A DNA stretch of 64,000 nucleotides, from positions 62,001-126,000 of the forward strand of contig JAHECG010000001.1 of the NCBI GenBank assembly GCA_024641855.1, written 5' to 3'. The first letter of the stretch is position 1; every line of letters starts with the position of its first letter. The notes beneath the pieces are model-generated. The model was not told the DNA's origin. It did no database searches and saw only the letters and a program-made list of their open reading frames with translations. The stretch is from Betaproteobacteria bacterium (GTDB lineage: Bacteria > Pseudomonadota > Gammaproteobacteria > Burkholderiales > Thiobacteraceae). Below are positions 18,440-26,758 of the stretch, piece by piece. The position numbers were made by a program, and so were the translations under genes.

Positions 18440-19319
18440 AACGATTGAGCAATGCGTCGGCAATACGCCCTTGGTGCGCCTGCAACGTTTGCCGGGCAAT
18501 ACCAGTAATACCGTGTTATTGAAATTGGAAGGGAATAATCCCGCCGGGTCGGTCAAAGATCGACCCGCACTCTCCATGATCGTGCATGCCGAAGCGCGCG
18601 GCGACATCAAACCCGGCGACACGTTGATCGAAGCCACTAGCGGTAATACTGGCATCGCGCTGGCGATGGCAGCGGCGATGCGCGGTTACAAAATGATTTT
18701 GGTGATGCCGGAACATATGAGCGTGGAACGACGGCAAGTCATGCGTGCTTTTGGTGCCGAGCTCGTGCTGACCCCCAAAGCTGGCAGCATGGAGCAAGCC
18801 ATCGATACCGCCAATCGTTTGCAAGCCGAAGGCCGTGGTTTGATCCTCGATCAATTTGGTAACGCGGATAATCCACTCGCGCATTATGAAAGCACGGGCC
18901 CAGAGATTTGGCGCGATACGGCTGGCCAGATTACGCATTTCGTTTCCAGTATGGGCACCACCGGCACTATCATGGGTTGCTCGCGCTATCTCAAAGAGCA
19001 AAATCCTGGCGTGCAAATCATCGGCGTGCAACCGGAAGAAGGATCGCAAATTCCCGGTATTCGCAAATGGCCCGAAGAATATTTGCCGAAGATTTACGAC
19101 TCGCGCAATGTGGATCAAATCTTGTACGTCAACCAAGCCGAGGCAGAAGAGACCACGCGCCGCTTAGCCTGTGAAGAGGGAATCTTTGCTGGGATTTCTT
19201 CTGGCGGCGCACTCGCTGCTGCGCTTAAAATTTCAAACAGCGTAAAAAATTCAACGATCGTATCCATCGTGTGCGATCGCGGCGACCGTTACCTTTCCAC
19301 TGGTGTATTCCCTGCTTAA
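18423..19319 (+). CDS. cysM: Cysteine synthase B
   Basis: PLP enzyme making cysteine from O-acetylserine and sulfide or thiosulfate. The 298-residue protein starts MSPTYKTIEQCVGNTPLVRL and has the PLP lysine motif NNPAGSVKDRPALSM, the phosphate/substrate loop EATSGNTGIALAMA and GISSGGALAAALK near the C terminus. The shorter length and the ending CDRGDRYLSTGVF fit CysM rather than CysK. I start at 18423; longer versions read into the preceding gene. The start overlaps the GGDEF gene by 17 bp and the end overlaps the ydbH-like gene by 17 bp. Confidence 0.94.
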   Translation: MSPTYKTIEQCVGNTPLVRLQRLPGNTSNTVLLKLEGNNPAGSVKDRPALSMIVHAEARGDIKPGDTLIEATSGNTGIALAMAAAMRGYKMILVMPEHMSVERRQVMRAFGAELVLTPKAGSMEQAIDTANRLQAEGRGLILDQFGNADNPLAHYESTGPEIWRDTAGQITHFVSSMGTTGTIMGCSRYLKEQNPGVQIIGVQPEEGSQIPGIRKWPEEYLPKIYDSRNVDQILYVNQAEAEETTRRLACEEGIFAGISSGGALAAALKISNSVKNSTIVSIVCDRGDRYLSTGVFPA

Positions 19320-21294
19320 ATCATTGCGCTTGGTCGGCGCATGCGGTGTTCTTTTGTTCTGCTTCGATGCCTCCGCCATCGAGTTGAAATTGCGAGTCGA
19401 TGATATCGTCGCGCCGACGTTTAGCCTGCGTGGCATCGATGCACGACTCACGCTAGCTAATCCGACGGTATTGGATGTCCATATTGCGCATGCGCAATTT
19501 CAACAGCATGAATGGCGCAAGCTCACGCTGCATTGTCCGCAAGCACGAATCGAGAATGATGAAATCGCATGCCCACAGGGGGTGCTGGAAAGCGTCGAAA
19601 AAATAGCAGTGAGTTTTCGATATTGGCCCCAAAAACATCGTCTGGAACTAGTTGTGCAACCCGCAGCAGGGGAACGTTGGAAAACGCAGCTAAGTTGGCG
19701 TCATGATCAATTGACGATGCAGCTAGATATCGATCATGGAAAAAGCACGCGCTTGAATACGTGGTTGCCTTTGCAAGATATCCGGCTATCGCAAGGGTGG
19801 TTTGAGATGCGGGGTAAACTGGAGTGGCATAAATCCATGTTGACCCGCTTCGATGTTTTGACGACGCTTCATCAAGTGGCGTTTAGCGATACGGCAGGTA
19901 TGCGTGCCAGCGAAAAACTCAGCGGTACGATTAAACTGCAGGGGGAAGGCAAGGGGACGTGGGCTTGGCATGCTAGTGTAGATTGGCGTGCCGGTGAAGT
20001 TTTTTGGCAACCTTTCTATTTTGCATCAGGTGTGCGTAAGCTCGATGCACAAGGCCTGCAAACGGCGCAACAAGTCATCATTCAACAAGCACAACTCTTT
20101 TGGCAGGATATTGGGGCAATCAATTTTAGTGGCGCATGGGATCGACCGGCAGGTCGCGTTGCGCAGTTTCAGTTGTCGGGAAAAGCCTTGGCGTTAGAGG
20201 GACTCTACCGAACGTTTTTGCAGCCCATCGCCCCTGTTGGTACGCTGCGCGAGTTGACACTAAGCGGAACTGTAGACGGCTTTGTGAGCCTCGATCAGGG
20301 TCGGATGGATGCGGCAGCTTTATCTGTTCACCAGGGCGCGGTGATGCAAAAAGAAGATAAGTTCAGTGCTAGTGGCATCAATGCCAATCTTGCTTGGCAT
20401 CAAAGCCAAGCACGTGACAACCGACTCAGCGTAACCAGTGGCATGCTAGGAAAGTTAGCAATAGGGCCCTTTAGCGCTTCTGCTTCGATAGCCGCAGATC
20501 GTATTTCCATAGAGCCGCTACGCATCCCAATTTTAGATGGTGCAGTGAATATTGAGGATATCGAGGCGCGGCATGAAAAAGATGGCTGGCAATGGACACT
20601 CAGTGCCGCTGTGCAGCCGATTTCGATGCAGCGTTTCTCGCAGGCACTACAACTGCCGACCATGCGTGGCACGCTATCGGCAGTGATCCCGCAAGTGCGT
20701 TATGCGCAACAAACCTTGCAAGTCGATGGCGCGTTGTTATTCAAAATGTTCGATGGCACCGTGGTGGTGAAAAATTTAACCGCCAGCGATCTTTTGGGTC
20801 CGACGCCGCACGTGTATGGCAACATCGATATGCGCAACCTAGACTTAGATTTGTTGACGCAAACGTTCTCCTTCGGCAGCATGCAAGGCCGTTTAGATGT
20901 GACCGTGCGCGATTTGGAATTGTTTGGCTGGAAACCGGTACGATTCGATGCAAAAGTCGCGAGCAGCCCTGGTACGTACCCACGAAAAATTTCACAACGT
21001 GCAGTGCAAAACATTACAGCGCTCGGTGGCGGCGGGGGTGCCGCAGCGATTCAAAGAAGCTTTTTGCGCTTCTTTGATCAATTTGGCTATAGCCGCATCG
21101 GTTTAAGTTGCCATCTGTCGCGTGGAGTGTGTGACATGGGTGGGGTTGCAGAAGCACCGACGGGTTATGTCATCGTGCAGGGTGGTGGGATACCGGCATT
21201 GACGGTGATCGGCTACAATCGAAGGGTGGACTGGGATGAATTGTTGAATCGTCTACAGCGTGCCACCCAGGGCGGGAAACCTATTGTGCAATGA
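19303..21294 (+). CDS. ydbH: YdbH-like intermembrane lipid-transport (AsmA/TamB-type) protein
   Basis: Large periplasm-spanning protein (up to 663 aa) related to YdbH, one of three AsmA-like bridges moving phospholipids to the outer membrane in E. coli. A GTG start gives a hydrophobic N terminus (LVGACGVLLFCFDASA). The body is beta-rich with AsmA-type repeats (FEMRGKLEWH; LRELTLSGTVDGFVSL). The C-terminal domain has LLGPTPHVYGNIDMRNLDLD and GGGGGAAAIQRSFLRFFDQF, typical of YdbH. The following two genes encode its usual partners. It overlaps cysM, so all are probably cotranscribed. Confidence 0.85.
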   Translation: MYSLLKSLRLVGACGVLLFCFDASAIELKLRVDDIVAPTFSLRGIDARLTLANPTVLDVHIAHAQFQQHEWRKLTLHCPQARIENDEIACPQGVLESVEKIAVSFRYWPQKHRLELVVQPAAGERWKTQLSWRHDQLTMQLDIDHGKSTRLNTWLPLQDIRLSQGWFEMRGKLEWHKSMLTRFDVLTTLHQVAFSDTAGMRASEKLSGTIKLQGEGKGTWAWHASVDWRAGEVFWQPFYFASGVRKLDAQGLQTAQQVIIQQAQLFWQDIGAINFSGAWDRPAGRVAQFQLSGKALALEGLYRTFLQPIAPVGTLRELTLSGTVDGFVSLDQGRMDAAALSVHQGAVMQKEDKFSASGINANLAWHQSQARDNRLSVTSGMLGKLAIGPFSASASIAADRISIEPLRIPILDGAVNIEDIEARHEKDGWQWTLSAAVQPISMQRFSQALQLPTMRGTLSAVIPQVRYAQQTLQVDGALLFKMFDGTVVVKNLTASDLLGPTPHVYGNIDMRNLDLDLLTQTFSFGSMQGRLDVTVRDLELFGWKPVRFDAKVASSPGTYPRKISQRAVQNITALGGGGGAAAIQRSFLRFFDQFGYSRIGLSCHLSRGVCDMGGVAEAPTGYVIVQGGGIPALTVIGYNRRVDWDELLNRLQRATQGGKPIVQ

Positions 21295-21302
21295 GGAAAA
21301 TC

Positions 21303-21494
21303 ATGCAAAAACGAATCATCGGATCTCTGGTTGCAACCAGCCTCATCATGGCAGGCTGTGTGACCATTAATATTTACTTCCCGGCCGCAGCGGCAGAAAA
21401 GGTTGCGGATAAAATCATCGACGAAGTCTGGCAATTAAAGCCAGATACAAAACCGGCGAAGCCGTCGCCGGAAAACAAGGGAGAGGTGAAATGA
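21303..21494 (+). CDS. ynbE: YnbE-like outer-membrane lipoprotein
   Basis: Tiny lipoprotein of 63 aa. The signal ends with a lipobox around Cys (IMAGCVTI), followed by the YnbE hallmark INIYFPAAAAEKVADKIIDE. In E. coli, YnbE sits in the outer membrane and pairs beta strands with the C terminus of YdbH to complete the lipid bridge. I start at 21303, which is preceded by TGAGGAAAATC; an ATG at 21291 overlaps the ydbH stop. It overlaps ydbL by 4 bp. Confidence 0.92.
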   Translation: MQKRIIGSLVATSLIMAGCVTINIYFPAAAAEKVADKIIDEVWQLKPDTKPAKPSPENKGEVK

Positions 21495-21907
21495 GACACT
21501 TAACCAAGCTATTCTGGGTCGTGTTGTTTGCGTTTGCGGGCAGTGTCTTTGCGGCGGCTGATTTGGAAGTGAATACTCCGGCGATTTCTGCACTTAAAGC
21601 TTCGATGCAAGCGCGGCATAACCGATTATCCAGTTATTATTTCAGCGGTGCTGTGGGGCAGGCTCGAGATGGAAATGTCGCTGTGCATGATGCGAGTTTA
21701 GTCCCGCTTGCGGAGCGCCAAAATGTAAATGGCCTGGTTGCGGAAGAAAACCGCGACCGTACGGCTTTATATCGAGAAATCGCGCGTGCCAATGGTCATC
21801 CAGAATGGGAAGCTGAAGTGCGCTCTACGTTTGCGCAACGCTGGATCGACAAAGCGTCTGGGGGTTGGTGGGTTCAGAATGCCGGGGGCGCCTGGGTTAG
21901 GAAATAG
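21491..21907 (+). CDS. ydbL: YdbL family (DUF1318) periplasmic protein
   Basis: Periplasmic protein of 138 aa with a signal peptide (KLFWVVLFAFAGSVFAAA). The DUF1318 core includes ISALKASMQARHNRLSSYY, GAVGQARDGNVAVHDAS and RTALYREIARANG, and it ends SGGWWVQNAGGAWVRK. YdbL acts with YdbH and YnbE, apparently regulating assembly of the YnbE-YdbH bridge. Start ATG follows GAGAGGTGAA. Last gene of the cysM-ydbH-ynbE-ydbL run. Confidence 0.92.
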   Translation: MRHLTKLFWVVLFAFAGSVFAAADLEVNTPAISALKASMQARHNRLSSYYFSGAVGQARDGNVAVHDASLVPLAERQNVNGLVAEENRDRTALYREIARANGHPEWEAEVRSTFAQRWIDKASGGWWVQNAGGAWVRK

Positions 21908-21909
21908 TG

Positions 21910-22176
21910 TTAAGTCATCGCGGGAGCAGCATCCGCCGCAAAGGCCCAAATATCGATGGCTAAGGGGGAAGCTTGAGGCGGGTATTCTGCTAGCAATAAA
22001 TCGTTCAAAAAGGTTAACTCCATCCAGGTGTCGTCATTAAATCCATGGCGCTCTGCGCGTGCGCTTTCTTTGAATAATAAGGCATCAAGATAGGCGCTGG
22101 CTTGCTGGCCGTCGAGCCAAACTTCAGTTAACCGCGAGATGATATGGGGAAAACGCTGTTCCAGTACGCTTAGCAT
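21910..22176 (-). CDS. Small protein of unknown function (88 aa)
   Basis: Unrecognised 88-residue acidic protein: start MLSVLEQRFPHIISRLTEVW, middle MELTFLNDLLLAEYPPQ, no signal peptide or membrane helix. It looks like a compact helical domain. A strong AGGAGG lies 7 nt before the ATG, which supports a real gene. It converges on ydbL with 2 bp between stop codons and diverges from the exonuclease gene. Confidence 0.7.
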   Translation of the reverse strand: MLSVLEQRFPHIISRLTEVWLDGQQASAYLDALLFKESARAERHGFNDDTWMELTFLNDLLLAEYPPQASPLAIDIWAFAADAAPAMT

Positions 22177-22275
22177 GAGTGGCCTCCTGAACGGTAAAAA
22201 ATTCTTTCGTCATACTCAAAGAGCATTTTTCGCCAATTTTTAGAAGATGTCAAATTTGTTACAAATAGGTCAATC

Positions 22276-23049
22276 ATGATTCCTGTGCTTGCTTTTGATA
22301 TTGAAACCATTCCCGATACCGTGGGTTTGGCTAAGATTTACGATTTACCGGCAGATACACCGGCAGAGCAGGTGGCGGAAATTGCCTTTCAGCGTCGGCG
22401 TAAAATCAGCGGCAGCGATTTTTTGCAACATGCGATGCATCGGGTATTAGTAATTTCTTGTGCCTTACGCTCGGATGAAGGTTTTCGCGTTTGGTCGTTA
22501 TCCGGCGAAGATGAGCCGATCAATATCCAGCGATTTTTCGATGGCATCGAAAAATATACGCCGCAATTGGTGACTTGGAATGGCGGCGGCTTTGATCTGC
22601 CGGTGCTGAATTATCGCGCCCTGGTGCATGGTTTATCGGCGCCACGATTTTGGGATATGGGTGAGGATGATCGCGATTTTAAGTGGAACAACTACATCAG
22701 TCGTTATCACACTCGGCATTTGGATCTAATGGATGTGTTGGCGATGTATCAGCCGCGAGCTAATACGGGCTTAGACGATATGGCGAAGCTGATCGGTTTT
22801 CCTGGAAAATTAGGGATGGATGGTTCGCAAGTTTGGCCGTCATATCTACGCGGCGAAATACCCGCCATTAGCAATTATTGTGAAACCGATGCGGTGAACA
22901 CGTATTTGGTGTATCTGCGCTTTCAATTGTTGCGGGGACAACTGACGAGTGAACATTACCAACAAGAAATTGCGCTGGTGCGCAGCCAGTTGAGTGGTCT
23001 TGATCAAGCGCATTGGCAGGAATTTTTGGCGACTTGGGAATCTGAATAG
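22276..23049 (+). CDS. PolB-like 3'-5' exonuclease (DEDD family)
   Basis: Predicted stand-alone 3'-5' exonuclease related to the proofreading domain of family B DNA polymerases. The 257-residue protein shows the DEDD motifs: exo I AFDIETIPD near the N terminus, exo II LVTWNGGGFDLPVLNYR, and exo III NYCETDAVNTYLVYLRF with Tyr and Asp spaced as in DEDDy enzymes. No polymerase domain follows. The physiological role of this family is not well known. rlmD starts 69 bp downstream on the same strand. Confidence 0.9.
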   Translation: MIPVLAFDIETIPDTVGLAKIYDLPADTPAEQVAEIAFQRRRKISGSDFLQHAMHRVLVISCALRSDEGFRVWSLSGEDEPINIQRFFDGIEKYTPQLVTWNGGGFDLPVLNYRALVHGLSAPRFWDMGEDDRDFKWNNYISRYHTRHLDLMDVLAMYQPRANTGLDDMAKLIGFPGKLGMDGSQVWPSYLRGEIPAISNYCETDAVNTYLVYLRFQLLRGQLTSEHYQQEIALVRSQLSGLDQAHWQEFLATWESE

Positions 23050-23118
23050 TTTTGACTCGGTAAAATTGTATATGAATTTATTGCGGAGCATTGCCCGCGG
23101 TTTGGATGGGAGCGCGGG

Positions 23119-24414
23119 ATGAGTGTCATTATTGAATCATTGGATCATGAAGGTCGGGGCGTTACGCACGATGAAGGTAAGGCTATATTTATCAATGGCG
23201 CGCTACCTGGCGAACAGGTTGAATACACGATTTACCGCAACAAGCCGAGCTTTGCTTTTGCTCATTTGGATAAACTGCTGCATGAAAGTTTTACGCGAGT
23301 AAAACCACGTTGCCCTCATTATGGGGTTTGCGGAGGCTGCTCGCTCCAGCATATGGATGAAGCAGCGCAAGTGTCCGCCAAACAGCGGATTCTGGAAGAC
23401 AATCTTTGGCATATCGGGCGGGTTAAACCGGATCAACTATTGGCTCCGATCCATGGCCCAGCTTGGGGCTACCGCTATCGCGCACGCATGTCGGTGCGAC
23501 TGGTGGTGAAAAAGGGTGGTGTGCTGGTCGGCTTTCATGAGCGTAAAAGTGGTTTTATTGCCGACATGCATCATTGTGAAGTCCTGCCACCACGCATCGC
23601 GCGTCTAATTGATCCGCTGCGTGCGCTAATTGGCAATCTGTCGCAGCCGGATCGTTTTCCGCAAATTGAAATCGCGGTGGGCGAAGATGTGGATGTGTTG
23701 GTATTGCGGGTCATGGAGACGCTCACACCCGACGATGAAATGCAATTACGCGCCTTTGCCGATCAACACCAAATTCAATGGTGGCTACAGACCAAAGGGC
23801 CAGATACGGCACTGCCATTCTATCCGCTCGACAGTCCAGCGCTGAGTTATCGCTTGCCCGAGTTCGCGATTGAGATGCCCTTTAAGCCGACGGAGTTTAC
23901 CCAAGTAAATCCTTTCGTAAACCGCATTTTAGTGCGCCGTGCGCTCGCCTTGCTCGATCCGCAACCTGGAGAGCGCATCGCTGATTTGTTTTGTGGTTTA
24001 GGAAATTTCACTTTACCCATCGCTCGTCGTGGCGCTTCGGTCGTGGGTTTTGAAGGGAGTACTTCTTTGGTGGCGCGTGCTGCACTGAATAGTGCGCATA
24101 ATGGTTTAAGTGACCGTGCAGAATTTCAGGTGCAAAACTTGTTTGAAGTAAGCGAGCAAGATTTGGCCGCTTGGGGAAAGTTCGACAAACTATTAATTGA
24201 TCCGCCGCGAGATGGTGCGGCGGAGTTGGTGAAGGCGCTGAATGGGGATCTACCGACACGGATTGTCTATGTGTCGTGTAATCCAGCAACCTTAGCCAGA
24301 GATGCCAATGTGCTGGTTCATGAGAAGGGCTATCGCATGATGTGTGTCGGCATCGCCAACATGTTTCCGCACACAACACACGTGGAGTCGATCGCGATGT
24401 TTGAGCGGACGTGA
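23119..24414 (+). CDS. rlmD: 23S rRNA (uracil-1939-C5)-methyltransferase RlmD
   Basis: SAM-dependent methyltransferase of 431 aa. An N-terminal TRAM domain ([19 protein letters not shown]) comes first. The iron-sulfur ligands are in [14 protein letters not shown], with a fourth Cys in [10 protein letters not shown]. The Rossmann core has [18 protein letters not shown] and the proline motif LIDPPRDGA. The catalytic nucleophile is in [13 protein letters not shown]. All cluster and catalytic residues are present. A bidirectional terminator follows immediately. Confidence 0.95.
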   Translation: MSVIIESLDHEGRGVTHDEGKAIFINGALPGEQVEYTIYRNKPSFAFAHLDKLLHESFTRVKPRCPHYGVCGGCSLQHMDEAAQVSAKQRILEDNLWHIGRVKPDQLLAPIHGPAWGYRYRARMSVRLVVKKGGVLVGFHERKSGFIADMHHCEVLPPRIARLIDPLRALIGNLSQPDRFPQIEIAVGEDVDVLVLRVMETLTPDDEMQLRAFADQHQIQWWLQTKGPDTALPFYPLDSPALSYRLPEFAIEMPFKPTEFTQVNPFVNRILVRRALALLDPQPGERIADLFCGLGNFTLPIARRGASVVGFEGSTSLVARAALNSAHNGLSDRAEFQVQNLFEVSEQDLAAWGKFDKLLIDPPRDGAAELVKALNGDLPTRIVYVSCNPATLARDANVLVHEKGYRMMCVGIANMFPHTTHVESIAMFERT

Positions 24415-24416
24415 CA

Positions 24417-24450
24417 ATAAAAAAGGGGCGGCTAAGCCGCCCCTTTTTTG
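24417..24450. terminator. Bidirectional Rho-independent terminator
   Basis: GGGGCGGC and GCCGCCCC form a perfect 8-bp stem with loop TAA, flanked by A-runs on the left and T6 on the right. It can therefore end rlmD on the plus strand and the BAX-inhibitor-like gene on the minus strand. Confidence 0.92.
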
Positions 24451-24464
24451 AAGGCTTGGCTTGA

Positions 24465-25169
24465 TTAGTCGCGTTCGCCCATCAATGACATCAACAAATA
24501 TAGAAGATTTTGGAAGACATTGAACAGATCAAGATAAATGCTTAGTGTCGCCATGATGTAATTAGTCTCGCCGCCATGGATGACCTTGCTGATGTCGTAC
24601 AAGATAAAACCGCTAAAAATAAGGATAGCAAGGGCGGACATCGCTAGTGACAAAGCCGGTATCTGGAAGAAGGCATTCGCCAAGAAGCCGATTAACATCA
24701 AAATTGCACCGATCATCAAGAATTGCCCCATGAAGCTGAAGTCTTTCTTGGTAACCGTGGCGATGCCGGCCAAGGAAAAGAAGATAATGCCAGTGCCACC
24801 CGCCGCCATACCGATGAGCTGTGCACCATTGCGGAAATGCAGTGCGACTTGCAGGAGCGGCCCTAGGATGACACCCATAAATAGGGTGAATCCTAACAGC
24901 AGCACAATACCAAGGCTGCTATCGCGATTTTTGCCGATCGCCCACATCATGCCCCACGCTACTGCGAGGAAGCCAAGCGCGCCAATAAAGGGGTGGGCGC
25001 GCATGAAGCTGAAATCGAGGCTAATGCCGATGAATGCGCCGATGATGGTCGGTAACATGGATAGCGACAACAGCATATAAGTGTTACGCAGCACTTTATG
25101 TGTGTCGGAAGCCAGTACTGCGCCGCCAGCGGCGTTCGCGCCAAATTGATATTGATTTTGGGGTTGCAT
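24465..25169 (-). CDS. BAX inhibitor-1 / YccA family membrane protein
   Basis: Inner-membrane protein of 234 aa with about seven helices. It begins VLRNTYMLLSLSMLPTIIGA and contains the family segments SSLGIVLLLGFTLFMGVILG and FSLAGIATVTKKDFSFMG. It ends with the hallmark SIYLDLFNVFQNLLYLLMSL, whose Asp is implicated in pH-sensitive calcium leak in related BsYetJ. In E. coli the relative YccA modulates FtsH. The start follows AAAGGAG-like sequence on the minus strand. Confidence 0.92.
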   Translation of the reverse strand: MQPQNQYQFGANAAGGAVLASDTHKVLRNTYMLLSLSMLPTIIGAFIGISLDFSFMRAHPFIGALGFLAVAWGMMWAIGKNRDSSLGIVLLLGFTLFMGVILGPLLQVALHFRNGAQLIGMAAGGTGIIFFSLAGIATVTKKDFSFMGQFLMIGAILMLIGFLANAFFQIPALSLAMSALAILIFSGFILYDISKVIHGGETNYIMATLSIYLDLFNVFQNLLYLLMSLMGERD

Positions 25170-25330
25170 TAAGCGACTCCTTTAGTAAATTAAAATTGAA
25201 AAATCACGTGTAAGACTACGCAAGAGTGGTAAAAGTTTCAATAGCCCATTGGAACCAAAGCCGTATTGCGGTTATGATGCTAACCGCGATTTTTGCAGGC
25301 AAGTATTACTGCGGTTATTGCCAGTATACA

Positions 25331-25456
25331 GGAGGAGAGCCCGAGAGGTTTAAGGCGCGGCTTGGTCTTGGCGGCGCGCTTTGCCGACGCTTGCGTAGAC
25401 TAACTTGCATCAGCAAGTTATGTCGAAGCTAAAACCAGCGCAGTGGACAGTATTTA
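25331..25456 (+). pseudogene. tRNA-Ser-like partial unit 1 with 60-bp insertion
   Basis: First 126-bp unit. It starts GGAGGAGAGCCCGAGAGG, like a class II tRNA 5' half but with several changes from the functional tRNA-Ser. It keeps the end of the anticodon stem and loop (GGTCTTG ... AAAACCAGCG) but has 60 bp inserted at 25371-25430 and no T-arm or 3' acceptor strand. From position 29 on it is identical to unit 2. It ends CAGTATTTA exactly at the start of unit 2. Whether it is transcribed is unknown. Confidence 0.75.
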
Positions 25457-25582
25457 GGAGGTGTGGCCGAGTGGTTTAAGGTATGGCTTGGTCTTGGCGG
25501 CGCGCTTTGCCGACGCTTGCGTAGACTAACTTGCATCAGCAAGTTATGTCGAAGCTAAAACCAGCGCAGTGGACAGTATTTA
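25457..25582 (+). pseudogene. tRNA-Ser-like partial unit 2 with 60-bp insertion
   Basis: Second 126-bp unit. Its first 25 bases match the functional tRNA-Ser exactly. It then diverges (GTATGGCTT) and carries the same 60-bp insertion at 25497-25556, between the bases matching T34-G35 and A36. After AAAACCAGCG it has CAGTGGACAGTATTTA and abuts the intact tRNA. It lacks the T-arm and the 3' acceptor strand, so it cannot fold into a normal tRNA. Confidence 0.78.
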
Positions 25583-25672
<90 letters not shown>

Positions 25673-25790
25673 ACGTTATGAAATGGCCCAATCGGGCCAT
25701 TTCGCATTTTCATCGATGCAAAATCATGTTGTAATTCGGTTAAGTTTAATTGGATTCCAACCTGTTTCCACAGGAACGAAGGAGAAAACA

Positions 25791-26237
25791 ATGCTAAAAG
25801 AGTTTAAGGCATTCGCCATGCGCGGCAATGTAGTCGATATGGCGGTTGGGATCATCATCGGCGCTGCGTTTGGCGCCATTGTTAAATCGCTAGTGGATGA
25901 TGTGATTATGCCGCCGATCGGCATGTTGCTGGGTAATGTTGATTTTTCTAATTTATTCGCTGTTCTGAAGGATGGCGCCTCAATTACTGCACCCTATGCT
26001 TCGCTGGCCGAGGCTAAAAAAGCAGGCGCAGTCACGATCAACTATGGCTTGTTCATCAATAGCGTCATCAGTTTTTTGATCGTCGCTTTCGCGGTATTCA
26101 TGCTGATTAAAAACCTTAATCGACTGAAGAAAGACGAAGTGCCAACGGCGCCCGCCACAAAAGAATGTCCTTTCTGCGCATCGAATATTGCGATTAAAGC
26201 GACGCGATGCGCGCACTGCACCTCTGAGCTGCCATGA
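25791..26237 (+). CDS. mscL: Large-conductance mechanosensitive channel MscL
   Basis: Pentameric inner-membrane channel that opens under strong tension to release solutes on osmotic downshock. The 148-residue protein has [22 protein letters not shown]1 ([20 protein letters not shown]), a periplasmic loop, TM2 ([19 protein letters not shown]) and a cytoplasmic helix. The tail contains a CPFC...CAHC zinc-ribbon-like motif ([20 protein letters not shown]), as in some longer MscL proteins. The start at 25791 follows AAGGAGAAAAC; an upstream in-frame ATG at 25683 lacks a site. Confidence 0.95.
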   Translation: MLKEFKAFAMRGNVVDMAVGIIIGAAFGAIVKSLVDDVIMPPIGMLLGNVDFSNLFAVLKDGASITAPYASLAEAKKAGAVTINYGLFINSVISFLIVAFAVFMLIKNLNRLKKDEVPTAPATKECPFCASNIAIKATRCAHCTSELP

Positions 26238-26758
26238 CTATTTGCGGCACGTTAGCTTAACCATATAATTTCATTTATATATTTCGGATCGTGTGACATC
26301 CGGAAATATACTTAAATCTGTATTTTCACTGTAACACCGTATGTTAATACGGTGTTGTGTGTGATCTATCGCGTTGCCCCGGCGCCGAGCTGGCGGCGAA
26401 ACACCGATTTTAAGTGGATAGGGACGCTACTGAATCGATGCGCTATTACCTGCCACATGACAAGTTGGGATGCGGCTCGCATCATTTTGCATCTAAAGTC
26501 GGCTTACGTCTGTCCGTTATACCTATAGGTAACGAGAGTTGGTTTTCCCGTGAGATTGCTTACTGATTTTGCGGCCCTAGTGTAGGTACAGAGAGCATGA
26601 CGGCTCAAATTCTGATGGTGGGTGATATCGGTATTTAGGGCATGCGGTTTGACCATCGTTGGAAACACGGGCGTGTTTCCGTGACCACGCTAATTTCAAA
26701 CACGAAGTGTACACACAGTGAGTGGCTAAAAATAAGCCGTACATTGCAGGATAAATAG
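26238..26758. other. Gene-free 521-bp stretch with inverted repeats
   Basis: No convincing coding frame was seen. It holds a hairpin at 26278-26310 (TATATTTCGGAT pairing with ATCCGGAAATATA, one bulge) that may end mscL. It also holds a perfect 10-bp hairpin at 26333-26356 and a palindrome TACCTATAGGTA at 26520-26531. The stretch is unusually long for this compact window and leads into the PhnD-like/kinase pair, so promoter and operator elements are plausible. Confidence 0.55.
26333..26356. terminator. Perfect 10-bp hairpin (possible terminator or operator)
   Basis: AACACCGTAT, loop GTTA, then ATACGGTGTT. There is no T-run directly after it on either strand, so termination is uncertain; it could instead be a regulatory inverted repeat. 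Confidence 0.4.

Noticed and set aside
25226-25432. 68-codon frame over the first tRNA-like unit
   Set aside because: Runs through tRNA-derived sequence with no ribosome binding site; not considered coding.
25331-25582. Group I intron in tRNA-Ser
   Set aside because: The insert is only 60 bp, there are no group I core elements, and the downstream half of the tRNA is missing in the interrupted copies.
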